31,537 bases of DNA from Pelagophyceae sp. CCMP2097. Its lineage: Eukaryota; Sar; Pelagophyceae. The notes under the pieces are model-generated. The model saw only the letters and a program-made list of their open reading frames with translations. It searched no databases and was not told where the DNA came from. The first letter of the stretch is position 1. Every line of letters begins with the position of its first letter. Location of the stretch: assembly GCA_026770575.1 (NCBI GenBank), contig MU657719.1:1-31537 (forward strand), given 5' to 3'. A program made the position numbers and the translations under genes. This document shows, in pieces, positions 14,101-24,651 of the stretch.

Positions 14101-16915
14101 GTCTGCCAGCAGCTCCAGATCAGTCCTCAAAAGGTTCACAAACGTCCCGTGCGGGAACCGCTGCGGCACGCCGTGGATCGCCGCAGAGTCCCACATGCCG
14201 CGCGGGGCGGCGGCGCCCTTTAACTTTTGCGGCTCGAGTTTTACTGAAGGCCGCCGCTTGCCGTCTTCTTCCAGCTTGTCCTCGGCCGATATCAACTCGG
14301 CGAGCCAGCCCGCGTACCTCTGCTCGCCCTGCAGAGCCTCGACTCGGAGCTGCTTGACGAAGCTCGAGACGACACGGTTGCTGCCGTCGGAGACTTCCAG
14401 GGGCTCCAGAGTTTTCGTCGAAAAGTCTCCCTGCTCAACAACAAAGTGCGTCTGCGACTCGTCGCTCGAGGACATGAACTCGAATCTATAAGCGAGCCTG
14501 TCGCACCGCATGCTGTGCGAGACGTCGTAGCGCGCCGCTCCCGCGTATTCATCCAATTGATTCAAAATCACCTCAACAACTTGAAGCGTCCGCGCCGACG
14601 TCCCCAGCTTGATCGTGCACCGGTCCATCGAGTCGCCGAGGCCCTTGGAGGAGTCCTTTTTTGTGACGACGAATTGGACAGTATACATGTCAAGTTTTGG
14701 AAATTGCATCTCCCCGCTTATAACAGCCGTGCAAACGTCCCCGTGCAGCAGCCCTTGCAGCTTGGAATCATGTGCCGAGTCCACCGTGTTGAGTTCCAGG
14801 TTCGAAGCGTCGACCATGTCGTTGCTACGCCATTGCTCGACGCCTCTGCAAGCCGCCGTAGTCCGCGAGGCCCACCAGTTGATCGGGCCCTCGTGCCGTT
14901 CTAAAACGGCCCGAAGCGACTCGCCGCGGCCCCACCAGAGTTGTAAAGCCGTCATGAGGTCACTTCGAGCGTCTTCCGACCTTGCTTTTTTGACGCGGCG
15001 GCCCACGTCTCCTAAACGAGCGAGCATGTCGTCCAAGTCCGCCCGATCCGACGCGTGGCCCTGCTCAAAGGCCCAGACGGCCCGTTCCAAGTCGCGCGAC
15101 TCCTTGGTCGTCGCGAGGAGGCCCGCCGCCGTCGATTTGCACAGCTCGAGCTGCGTCATGCGCGTCATGGCTTGAAAAGCCTCTGCCGGCCTTGCTTCAA
15201 GCGCAGACAGCCCAAGGCCCGGCGCGTCGCCTAAATGGCGGCCCAGGACCATGGGCGGCTCACCGGCGCCGGCGCAGTGCAACTCGAGCTTGGACCGCGA
15301 AATGTCGACGCGCTCCGATAGAGCCGCCGATTGTGCGCCTTTGGATGCCGCCACGGCGTCTAAAGCAGCCGACTTTGCCCTGAAAGAAGCCGCCTGATGC
15401 AGCAGCGCCGCCTCGGTCCGGGACAGTTCCTGGACGCGCCTCTGACGGCGGTGATTCGAATCTTGCTCTAGAGCGTTGGCCTCTCTTCGCGGCGGGCCCG
15501 CAATCTTCTTCTGCAGCAAATCGTGCTCCGCGCGCAGTTGGAAACGCTCCATCTCGTGCCGCTTACGCAAAGAGTCCAAGCCGTCGGCGTCAAAGAGACA
15601 CTTGACGCCCGCCGCGGTTGCGGCGGTGGCTTCAAAGTCGGCGCGGTCTCGCAATTGTTCGACGTCCCCGAGAGCTTCCCACTCCTCTTCGTGGTCCGGC
15701 GACGCCACCCCGCTAAAGATCTTCACGCGCGCGTGGTCCGCGCCGCTGCGGCCGTCAGTCCGCGCGTACGCTTCTTCGTCGGCCAAAATCATGGCCTCGT
15801 CCGCGCTGGAAGGCTGTAAACCACCCTCGATTACGGAGATGCTCACGCCGCCGCCGCCGAAGACGCCGAGCGCATCGCTTCCCGCTCTTGAAGGTGACGT
15901 TATCGCCGGGCCGACCGTCTGGTCCGCGCGCATGGCTCTCGCACGCCCCTGGGCCTCACCCGCTATTCGAGCCGCTAATTCAGCATCCCGAGCGTCGAAG
16001 CCGTCGTCGTGGGCCTTGCGCCTCGCCGCGGCCTCGGCGCGCGCGTCGACGACAACCTTGGAATAGTGCTTCGTCCGCCATTCTCGTCTTTCGGTATCCG
16101 TCTCGTACTTTAAAGCCCGTGCGACAATCTCGTCGGCCTGCCTCTTCGCATTGCGCTCGGTGACGTCGGCAGCGCGCCGGTTTCGGAAGCCGTCTAAATC
16201 GGTTTCGCGCTGCCGCACTGCCGAGATTCGCTGCAAAGCCATCCTCAAGTCATCCGTCGCGCCGGCCGCCGCGATGTGGAGCAGCCGGCCCTTTTCCTGC
16301 CCTACGACCATCTTGTGGTCGTGCTTGCGGCCGCGTTGGACTCCCGCGCGCTCCGCGGCCACACCCAACGCCCGCGCCTCGTGCACCGAGATGCGCGCCA
16401 GGTGGACCTTCACGCGGCGGTGACGCTTCACATAATTCGGCTCCACGCCGCGCACCAGCGAAGCGCCCGCCCTAGCGACAAGCCGGTTACACCACCACGC
16501 CTCGACACCGTCCCCTCTCCGGTCTCTCGAGGCGGCTCCGCCGTTTGTCGACTCACTTGCGCGTCTCGCGCGCGAGGGCCTTGCCGACGCCGAGGACGCC
16601 CGCGGCGGCGGCTTTGAGGCGCTTTGAGCGTCGAGTGAGTTTGTCGAGTTGGGCCACTTTTGCTTCGTAGTCCGTCTCGCCTCGGACGACGCTCAGCTCA
16701 AAGTCCACCTTGGCCTGCGCGGCCAGCTTGCGCTTGAACTTCTTCAGCGTGAATTCGTCTGGCTCCTCGCCCGACGCGGCCCACGCCGCTTTGAGGTCCA
16801 CGAGCGGGTCGTCCGGGTCCAGGCCAAACTCGTCCGCCAAAGCAGAGTCCACCGAACCGTCCGACGACGTCGCATCGTCGTCCTTCGGCTCCGCGGCAGC
16901 GGCGGCGTCCGCCAT
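8151..16915 (-). CDS. Giant coiled-coil protein (~2,815 aa) with CHORD-like Cys/His cluster
   Basis: Five exons join in one frame: 16915-16557, 16471 to about 12862, 12828-11749, 11661-10561 and 10454-8151. Introns are 16472-16556 (GTGAGT...TAG), 12829-12861 or 12829-12870, 11662-11748 and 10455-10560. The start is ATG at 16915. Most of the protein is charged, Arg/Glu/Ala-rich helix with long coiled-coil character. Parts that stand out are a short predicted beta-rich region in exon 2 (around 14300-14850), an acidic DESESDGDSDDSD block near 13220, and CEH...CLDCGKEL, a possible metal site in exon 3 (about 12515-12595). Exon 4 has an SH3/KOW-like segment with TPYGHCHV and VVVQLPFG (about 11270-11400). 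Near the C-terminus (about 8490-8711) there is a cluster with CRSCG, GCAYHSGVF, RWSCC and GCAHRFH, which follows the CHORD zinc-domain plan (C..C, C.YH.G, WSCC, GC..H). I do not recognise the whole protein. A cytoskeletal, basal-body or scaffold role would be typical of such architecture but is not shown. Confidence 0.8.
11648..11687. repeat. 23-bp tandem duplication across a splice acceptor
   Basis: On the minus strand TAGGTTTTGAAGCAAGC occurs twice, 23 nt apart (plus-strand 11648-11664 and 11671-11687). Each copy brings a TAG|G acceptor for the intron 11662-11748 of the giant gene. Only the downstream acceptor keeps the frame; the upstream one leads to a stop after nine codons. Confidence 0.85.
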
Positions 16916-17300
16916 CGCGGCTATCGGAAGGCGGCGCCGCCGAAAGAGCGCGGCGAAGGACCGAGGCGCTCAGAGCACGCGCCCTCCTTACAGCTCCTCC
17001 GCGAGCACGGGGTGTCGCAAGCGACGCTCGGAAGCGGAAGCGGTACGAGGCCCGCTCACGCGAGGCGCGCGGCCGCGGGCATGGCGGCTGCCCGTCGTTG
17101 TCAAAAGCGCTAGCGTTCTTTCTCGAAGTCGTCGGGGATTACTTTCAAGATCGAGTTCGGCGATTTTTCAGGATTTTTGTTTGTTCAAAAATTGTTCAAA
17201 GTGAGTTCGGCGCGCGCGCTTTTGTCCGAGGGAGAGGTGTCGCAGCGCCTCCCCGCTCGTCGTCGGCCACCGGTGGGCGTCTCCGGGTCCGCCCGGGAGC
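16916..17300. promoter_or_regulatory. Shared 5' region of divergent genes
   Basis: This 385-bp gap lies between the start of the giant minus-strand gene and the ATG of the plus-strand methyltransferase, so it should hold both promoters. Only its last third is AT-rich, with a TTTTCAGG...TTTGTTTGTTC stretch near 17165-17200 that could serve the plus-strand gene. I see no TATA box that I would defend and no further gene. Confidence 0.5.
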
Positions 17301-18624
17301 ATGCTGCGTTTCCTCGCCCTGAGCCTGTCGATGTGCACGCGGGTGCGAGCCTTCCGCGCTCGGGCGTCGGGCACGCGCGCGGCCGCGCGCACGCCGCCGC
17401 GGCGCGCTCTACTGCGCTTCGGGGCCGCGGCGGGCGCCGACGGCGTGGCGCGCATCACGTCGGAGAAGAACGAGCTGATTAAGCTTTGCAAGTCTCTCCA
17501 TCAGCGAAAGCCTGACGCCGCGCCCGCGACCCACCATCGACAACCGAGACGGGCTACCGGAGTACAGGGGCCCCAAGGCCGGTCCCTCGGTCCTCCGAGA
17601 CCGGGGCCTCGATAAGACCCCAAGACTGGGGCCTCTCCTGGGTCGTTGTCTTTCGGACCCGAGACCGGGGCCTCTCTCCGGCCCCGCTGCGGCCCCGCCG
17701 CCCTTGACGCTCTGCGCTTAGGCACCGCAAGAGCACGGGCCTGGTCCTCGTGGAGGGCATGCGCCTCGTCACCGACGCGCTGCGCTCCGGCTGCGCGCCG
17801 CACACGGTGCGTTGGAGTCCTCTCTTCGTCGACAAAGGTCGATTGAAGCCTCGTGGCACTCTATTGACGTGCGCGCTTAGGTGCTCATCGCCGACGAAGC
17901 GGACGTCCCCGAGGCGCTGCTCTCTGCGGCGGCCGCCGCCAACGTGACACTCGTCTACGCCCCGGCAAAGCTCGTCAATTCGGCCTGTGACACCGTCTCG
18001 CCCCAGGTGAGGCCCCGTGACGTGTCCTTTTGAGACGCCCGCCTTTCGACGCCGCCATTGCAGGGCGCGGTGGGCCTCGTGTACCGTCCGGCGGCCGTGG
18101 CGCCGTCGGCGCCGTCGCTGGTGCTGGCGCTGGACGGCGTTTCTGATCCTGGAAACCTCGGCGCCCTCATCCGCACCGCCGCCGCCGCGGCCGTCGACGC
18201 GGTCGTTGTCGTCGGCACGCAGTCCGCCGACGCCTGGTCGCCAAAGGCGCTTAGAGCGGCCATGGGCGCCACGTTCCGCGTCCCGCTCCTCGAGTGCGAG
18301 ACGTGGGCGGAAGCGGACGCGCTCTTACGCAAGGAATGGCGACTCAGCGTCCGCGCCGCAGACCTGGGCCCGCAGTCGGCGGCGTACGACGCCGTTTCCT
18401 GGCAGCGGTCCGCTGTCGTCGTCGGCGGCGAAATAGGGCTCTCCGCGGAGCTTTTGGAGCTTTTAGCCACGTCGAGCGATAACTCGCTATCAAGGGTCCA
18501 CATCCCGATGGCCGGTGCCGTCGAGTCGCTCAACGCCGCAGTCGCCGGGTCCGCCATCCTCCTCGAGGCGCGCAGGCAGCTCCGCGCGGACGCGGCGCGA
18601 TTCCGCGCGGACGCGGCGCGATGA
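17301..18624 (+). CDS. SpoU/TrmH-family RNA 2'-O-methyltransferase, organelle-targeted
   Basis: This enzyme class transfers a methyl group from S-adenosylmethionine to a ribose 2'-OH in rRNA or tRNA. The four exons are 17301-17509, 17722-17806, 17881-18006 and 18064-18624, giving 326 residues. Intron 1 (17510-17721) is GC-AG; the other two are GTGCGT...TAG and GTGAGG...CAG. The N-terminus has a hydrophobic start (LRFLALSLS) and then Ala-Phe-Arg followed by an Arg/Ala-rich stretch, consistent with plastid targeting. A substrate-binding RITSEKNELIKLCKSL segment and LVLVEGMRLVTDAL precede the catalytic SPOUT fold. All three SPOUT motifs are present: SDPGNLGALIRTA (167-179), GGEIGLS (261-267) and IPMAGAVESLNAAVAGSA (287-304). 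Its C-terminus ends with two copies of FRADAAR-like sequence from a short tandem repeat. The substrate cannot be told from the sequence. The 3' neighbour, an organellar RNA-binding candidate, lies on the same strand 280 bp downstream. Confidence 0.9.
17597..17674. repeat. Short direct repeats in intron 1 of the methyltransferase
   Basis: GAGACCGGGGCCTC occurs at 17597-17610 and 17661-17674, with a diverged form (AAGACTGGGGCCTC) at about 17622. All lie inside the 212-nt GC-AG intron. Confidence 0.7.
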
Positions 18625-18904
18625 CGCCTCAAATCAAAGGGCACCGTGCCTTACTCTAAGATCGCGTCTCGTTTTTCATATCTCTGACGCTGGGAGACTC
18701 TTCTTACGACTTTTGTATAGACGGCCATGGATCTCGAAGGGCAACTCGAGCACAGTGCCGCGCGCGGCGCTCAGCTCAGTAGTCTTGGTTTTTAAAATCG
18801 CAAAAAAAATCAAATCTGCGCAAATCCTTCGGCAGCTTCGCAAGAATTCTTGCAGAGAAGCCCTGCGGGCCATCGCGGCGACCGGCGACGCTCCCGCGGT
18901 GTCC

Positions 18905-21900
18905 ATGGGCACTCGATTGCGGGCCTGCGTGATTTCGCGGGTGCGGGCGGGCCCCGTTCTCGCGTCGCCTCTTTCGGCACGGGTTTCGGGGCCGAGCGCT
19001 TCGTCGCGGTTTCTTTGCGACGGCCGCGCCGAGGAGACGGCGGAGACCGTGATGGCGGACCACGTGGCTTTGAACAAGGCGATATCGGCGTGCGGCACCG
19101 CCGACGGAGTCTTTGCTCTGTTTGAAGAGTCTGGTGAAGCGTTTAATGAAGTTAACGTCGTCACCGCCCTCCACCGCCTCGCAAAGATGCCCGCGGACCG
19201 GAAAGACCAGCGCCTCGAGAAGCTGACTTTGCAAGCGTTGAAGAGCGTCGAATCGCTGGGCGCAAGGGGTCTCGCCGATGTGGTTTGGGCCACAGCGAAA
19301 ATCGACGACCGCGGCAAGGCCACTTCACAGCGTCGGCGAAACCGTCAATTCAAGATGACGACCTTTGTTGTAGGCCTCGAAACGGCTGTTTCAAGCCGTG
19401 GCCGCGGCGGCGCCGGCGCGCATTTGCGAGTTTAACGCGATGCAACTTTCCAACGTGGCCTGGGCCTACGCCACCGCGCGCATCAATGCCCCAGAGCTCT
19501 TCGAGGCATTGGCCGCGGAAGCGGTGAATAAGATTGGCGCGTTTACGGCGAAAGATTCGGCGTTGACAGTTTGGGCCTTTTCGACAACACAAGTAAAAGC
19601 CCAACACCTCTACGCCGCCATCGCATCCAAGGCGCCTTCAAAGGTGACGTCGTTCACTGCGGAAGACTTGGCGAACACGGTCTGGGCCTTTGCAAAGGCT
19701 GGAATTGAAGCGCCTTTACTTTTCGAAGCTGTCGCGGCGGAGGTGCCTTTTAAGTTGGTCGACTTTGACTCAAAAAGCCTCACCAGCCTCGTTTGGGCGT
19801 TTTCAAAGGCCGGCTGTAAAGCCCCGTCGTTGTTTGAAACCGTTGAGAAGAAGGCTGTTCGAAGAGTGGCGTACTTTAACGCACATTCATTTGCAAATAT
19901 TTTATGGGCCTACGCAAACGCGCGTGTACCCGCCCCGCAACTCTTCCAAGCCGTCTCAATCGAGGCCCCGAAGAAGATGCCGTCGTTTTACCCGCAGCAG
20001 CTGCAGAACATTTGCTGGGCCTATGCCAAAGCGGGTTTTCAAGCGCCTTTGTTGTTTGAAGCCGTGGCAGAGGAGGTGGTGCACCGAATCGACGCTTTCA
20101 CAGGAGAGAACCTCGGCAGCATCGCCTGGGCGTTCTCGACGGCAAAGGTCCCAGCGCCTTTGATGTTTGAAGCGGTCGCTTTATCGTCGATACAGAAAAT
20201 TTCAAGCTTCACTGCGCAAAATTTGGCCAACACGGCCTGGGCCTACTCGAACGCGCGCTATTCAAATCCGGTGCTTTTCGACGCGATTGCAAATGCCGCG
20301 CCGTTCAAGATTGGCATGTTCACGGCGCAGCACCTTGCAAATACGGTCTGGGCCTACGCCAACGCAAGGCACACCGCCCCCCAACTCTTCAATGCTGTTT
20401 CAAAGGAAGCGCCGAAGAAGATTAAGAGCTTCAACGCCCAAGCTCTAGCGAACACGGCTTGGGCCTTTGCTACAATGAGCTTTGAAGCCCCTTGTTTGTT
20501 TGAAGCCGTCGCGCAAGCGTCAAGGGAGAAGATGTTTGCCTTCACCTCGCAGAACATTGCCAACATCGTCTGGGCCTTTGCAAAGGCCGGCGTTCCGGCG
20601 CCGAAAATGTTTCAAGCTGTAGCGGAAGAGGCGCCGAGGAAGATGGCGTCGTTCATACCACAAAATTACTCAACCGTGGTCTGGGCCTATGCCACGGCGG
20701 GCGCCGACGCCCCGGGGCTGTTTGAAGCCGTGGCCATCGAGGCGCCGAAGAAGATTGACAAGTTCAACGCGCAGGCGCTGTCGAACACTGCGTGGGCGTT
20801 TTCTACGGCAAGGCTCCGCGCTCCGGCGCTCTTCGAGGCAATCGCTTCAGAGTCGACGACAAAGATTTACACGTTCAACGCCCAAAACCTCGCCAACACC
20901 GTCTGGGCTTTTGCGACGGCGGGCGCACATGAGGACCGGCCGTTGTTCGAGGCAGTCGCCGTAGAATCGTCAAAGAAGGTCGCGACGTTTACTTGCCAAA
21001 ACCTCTCAAACACCGTCTGGGCCTTTGCAAAGGTAGGGTTCGAAGCGCCGTTGCTGTTTGAAGCTATTGCGGTAGAAGCGGTGAAGAAGATTGGGCAGTT
21101 CAATTCGCAGGATTTGGCGAACACGGTCTGGGCCTATGCCACCATGAAAATCGACGCGCCGCCGTTGTTCGAATCCGTCGCCGCACAAGCTTTAGTGAAC
21201 ATCGCCACCTTCGCCTCGCAGACCCTCTCCAACACGGCGTGGGCTTATTCGACGGCGGGCTTTCAAGCGCCGGTTCTCTTCGATGCGTTGGGTTTTGAAT
21301 CGGCCAAAAAAATAAAATCGTTCAACTCGCAGGCTCTGGCCAACATTGTCTGGGCCTTTGCAAAGGCGGACATCAAAGCGCCGGTCCTGTTCGCGGCCGT
21401 CGCCGCAGAAACACCAAAGAAGATTGCATCGTTGAACTCGCAAGAGCTCGCCAACACTGCGTGGGCGTACGCGACTTTAAAAGTCAAAGCGCCCTTTATC
21501 TACGAAGCCATCGCGGCAGAGTCGTTGGTGAAGATGTCGACGTTTGCCCCGCAGCACCTCTCGAACACGGCCTGGGCCTTTGCGTCGGCGAAGATTTACA
21601 CACCGAAACTCTTCAAAGCGATAGATGAGGCCGCCTGCCCTTTGCTCCAATCGTTCACGCCGCAAGCTCTATCAAATATTGTCTGGGCCTTTGCAAAGGC
21701 TGGCGTCGACGCGCCCTGGCTCTTTGAAGCGGTAGCCCTTGAGAGCGTGTTGAGGATATCGTCGTTCAATTCGCAAGACCTCTCGAATATGGTTTGGGCT
21801 TTTGCCCGAGCGAAAATCAAAGCCCCGGTACTCTTCGAGGCCGTCGCGGCGGAGTCGAGGCGGAAAGTGACAACATTTAGTGTCCAGGCGCTTCAGAACA

Positions 21901-22007
21901 CGATTTGGGCCTTTACAGAGAACAACGTAGAATTCCCAATCCTCGTCGAAGGCATCCTGCGCGTGACCAAGAAGCACAACAACCTCCTCCGAAAATACGA
22001 CGAGTAA
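18905..22007 (+). CDS. 37-residue helical-repeat protein (OPR/HPR/FASTK-like), likely organellar RNA-binding
   Basis: Two exons are inferred: 18905-19318 and 19374-22007, giving about 1,015 residues. The intron would be GC-AG (GCCACT...TTGTAG), and its donor is the least certain part. The ATG at 18905 opens an Arg/Ser/Ala-rich, acid-poor leader of about 45 residues that looks like a mitochondrial or plastid presequence. After a helical region come one diverged and 23 clear tandem repeats of 37 residues (one of 38). The consensus is roughly F-x-x-Q-x-L-x-N-T-V-W-A-F-A-x-A, then A-P-x-L-F-E-A-V-A, then E-A-x-K-K-I. Such LANTVWAFA-type repeats belong to the OPR, apicomplexan heptatricopeptide (HPR) and FASTK/RAP families, which bind organellar RNA. 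I see no RAP nuclease-like domain after the last repeat; the protein ends in a short basic tail. The large exon's frame opens at a GTG (19398), but translation must enter through the acceptor at 19373. Confidence 0.85.
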
Positions 22008-22315
22008 ACCCCTCGACTCTCTTGCGCGCCTCCGCTGGGGATCGACGAGGAGTGTACGAGGGAGGGGCGTGCGTCGTGGCGGCATCTAACATTCGGCTTT
22101 GTGGCGGGGCAACGGAAGCCATCGAGACGCCCCTCGGGATGCGATGGAGACTCCCCGACGCGCGTCCGGGGTCTGAAGTAAGGTGCGACGCCGGAGGCGC
22201 CCTTCGGGGTGGCCATCGAGAACCCCCCGATGCGCGCCCGGAGTCCAAGAGAAGATGCACAGTTACATTCCTGGCCGGTCTGCGGGGCGCGCACTTGAGC
22301 GCGCCCCTCCCTCCG
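22008..22315. other. Convergent intergenic spacer with an imperfect repeat
   Basis: This spacer lies between the ends of the repeat protein (plus) and the carrier (minus). An imperfect direct repeat occurs at about 22144-22177 and 22213-22247 (CCCCGACGCGCGTCCGGGGTC against CCCCGATGCGCGCCCGGAGTC). The first copy can fold as a GC-rich hairpin. No gene is seen. Confidence 0.5.
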
Positions 22316-24326
22316 TTATCGAGCGTCGAAGAACTGCTTTGCTGCTTCGAAAGTGGCGAAAGAAATCCCCACGGATGGCCCCGCCTTGAGGTAGTTGGCG
22401 AAAATGCCACGGTACAGCGCCGCCGGCCCGCCCTCCTTGACGATGGCCTTGAGCACGCCACCCACTGTCTTCGGCCGCGTCGATGCCACGTCACCGCCTA
22501 AAATTGAACGTAAAGAAGTTTCTTCAAGGACTAGAATTCCTACTGTCAAAAGGCATCGTTAAGAGCCCTCAGCAACGTCCTCGACTATAGTCGACATTGG
22601 GTCACGAGGTTCGGTTCTCACGCCGACTCGTGTTCCGAAATAAGTATCGAATCATCATCGGGCTCTTTTCGAATGTGCAGACAGGAAAGAGACGCACGGA
22701 GCTTGAGCGTGGCGACCTGAAGGTTCCTGCGGAGCGTGTCGAATGGAAACGCCACCGTCATGCCGCAGATGCCGGCGAGGAAGCCGCAGCCGACCTTAGT
22801 GAGCGAGGTGAGCTCGCCGGTGACTGCGTTGAGGCCGAGGTCGTGTTTCCTGCAGTAGGCTTTGCCCACTTCAAACAACGCAAAGTCGATGCCGATGTAC
22901 GGCACGATGCCGCAGAGCGACGGCCCGATGCCGCGGAAGAGGCCGCGCGCGCCCTCGGTGCGCACGATGCTCGCAAAGGCCTGGTACAAAGACTCTGGCA
23001 CGTCGCCGCGGAAGTCGACGGTCCGCCGCGCGCGCAGCAAGTCCAGCGGGTACGTCATCAGCGTCGATGTCGCGCCGGCGAGGCCGCCGGCGCAGGCGTG
23101 CTGCCACGCGCGCAGGTCCGACTCGCGCACGCCGGGATAGAGGAAGCGCCTAGAGCGGAGACGGTGGGATCTCTGGAAGCACCCGTCTTCCGTAAACGAA
23201 GGCCACGAGGGCCTCTGTGCTGCCACGGGCCTCTATCGTCTTTTCTATCGACTTTCTCAGCGGACCCCCGCAAACGGGCAGTCTCAAGCGAGCCCTCAGC
23301 AACGTCCTCGACTACAGTCGACACGGGGTCACGAGGTTTGGTTCTCACGCCGACTCGCGTTCCGAATTGAGTATCGAATCATCATTGGGCTCGCTCTCCA
23401 ATGCTCTGGCAGACGGGCGCCGGAGGCAGTCTCAAGCGAGCCCTCAGCAACGTCCTCGACTACAGTCGACACGGGGTCACGAGGTTCGGTTCTCACGCCG
23501 ACTCGCGTTCCGAATTGAGTATCGAATCATCATTGGGCTCGCTCTCTACGCCCCCCTTCCAAGTTTGCCGCATCGTCGACGCGGGTTTTACTTGTATTCC
23601 GTGTACGAAAAGAATTGAATCGCCGACGAAGGCACCACTCGGACGCAGTTCAGGCCATTCCCGCGCCAGAGGCCCGTGAAGCCGTCCTTGGCCACGAGGT
23701 CGCGCAGCGACCGCAGCACGCCCGTGTGCCTAAGGTTTATTCGCAGAGCTTCTTTCGAAAGGCGAGTGGCTGCCCGCATTCAATCGAAAACGCGATCAGG
23801 ATCTTGGATTTTCATTACATGGCTTTGCGAGGGGTCTTAAATCCTCTTTTCAAGAACACGGACCAAGTTAACATCGTCATCTCGCGCTTAAAATCCCAGT
23901 GAGCAAAAGGAGGTCGCACCTCAGCGGCGCCCCGCGGGCGGAGAGGCCCTGGACCTGAAACAAGATCTTCAGCCTCTCGAGCGGCGCGACGCACGTTCTC
24001 GACAGCGCGCCGGCGATGCCGCCCGCGGCGAGAGTCGACCACCATTTCTCGGGCTTGTGCGGCGGGTGCGGATGTGCCGCTGATGAGGCCAAAGGGTCGT
24101 CGTCGTCGTCGACGACCGAGTCGCACGTCTCGCCGCCCGTCAAGCCCGGCTCGAACGACGGCCGCGAGTCGCGCCGCCGCACTTCCAAGGGGACGGCCTG
24201 GCCATCTTCAGACGCGTGGCAGTCGTGGCAGTTTGAATTCGACTCGACGAGGGCCACGTCGTCCGTCGAGTCAAGCCGGCCGGCCGTGGGCGACGACGAC
24301 GCCGCCGTGTTGCTCGCGTCGTCCAT
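22316..24326 (-). CDS. Mitochondrial carrier family (SLC25) protein
   Basis: Four exons (24326-23920, 23729-23592, 23149-22698 and 22497-22316) join with matching phases to give 392 residues. Introns are 23730-23919, 23150-23591 and 22498-22697, with GTGCGA, GTAAAA and GTGCGT donors and TAG|G acceptors. After an unusual N-terminal extension of about 92 residues (acidic DDDDD, His/Pro-rich) come three Solcar modules. Their signature motifs are PLERLK (115-120), PLDLLR (216-221) and PFDTLR (317-322). Further matches are [12 protein letters not shown] after the first module and [13 protein letters not shown] after the second. The protein is therefore a six-helix inner-membrane transporter, most like the CoA/ATP-Mg-Pi group (SLC25A42/SLC25A24), but the substrate is not certain. 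The N-terminal extension shows no EF-hand that I can see. The ATG chosen is a late in-frame start; an earlier one would need sequence without a clear leader. Two of its introns carry the inverted-repeat element described below. Confidence 0.9.
22561..22667. repeat. Intronic inverted-repeat element, copy 3
   Basis: This is a 107-bp copy inside the 200-nt intron 22498-22697. Its ends are AAGAGCCC and GGGCTCTT, a perfect 8-bp inverted repeat. Inside is the palindrome TCGACTATAGTCGA. It is about 90 percent like the other two copies, with changed terminal bases that still pair. Confidence 0.85.
23287..23395. repeat. Intronic inverted-repeat element, copy 1
   Basis: This is a 109-bp copy inside the 442-nt intron 23150-23591. 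It is bounded by AGCGAGCCC and GGGCTCGCT, a perfect 9-bp terminal inverted repeat. It is preceded by GGCAGTCTCA, as is copy 2, so the two form a tandem pair with a 148-bp period. Confidence 0.9.
23435..23543. repeat. Intronic inverted-repeat element, copy 2
   Basis: This 109-bp copy is almost identical to copy 1 (TTTGG/TTCGG is the visible difference) and has the same 9-bp terminal inverted repeat. It lies in the same intron of the carrier gene. Confidence 0.9.
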
Positions 24327-24651
24327 GGCCGCGGTCCACGGGCCGTTGCCGGCGACGACTTGCCCTGAAACTTGAACCGCGTCGCCGACTGAATCGGCGA
24401 TGCCTTTTCTTGTCGAGGAAAAAAGGAACCAACCGTCGCGGCGGATCACGGCATCGCGGTGAGACAAGACCCGGACACCCGCCGAGCAGACAAAATTGAC
24501 ACCCACCGACCCGACCCAATCGAGATGAATGCATGGTGCACCGTGCGAACTTGAGATAGACAAAGTATCCTTCAAAATTGGGCCTCGCGGGAGGCGCCTG
24601 TCCTCGGAAGCACGCGCGCCGGCAGACGGCTGCGGGGGCGCGGGTCGTTTC
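24327..24651. other. Spacer between tandem minus-strand genes
   Basis: This stretch should hold the 3' UTR of the epimerase-like gene and the promoter of the carrier gene, both on the minus strand. The carrier frame stays open through it, but without a convincing alternative start. Nothing else is seen. Confidence 0.4.

Noticed and set aside
8151..16455. Four or five separate minus-strand genes
   Set aside because: Each frame ends exactly at a TAG|G acceptor and the next continues in phase after a GT donor, so one gene is the simpler reading.
16553..16915. A separate 120-residue gene ending in TGA at 16553
   Set aside because: The stop is part of a GTGAGT donor, and splicing to 16471 continues the frame, so this is exon 1 of the giant gene.
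23217..23679. Plus-strand proteins with repeated sequence
   Set aside because: They translate the tandem inverted-repeat elements in an intron of the carrier gene.
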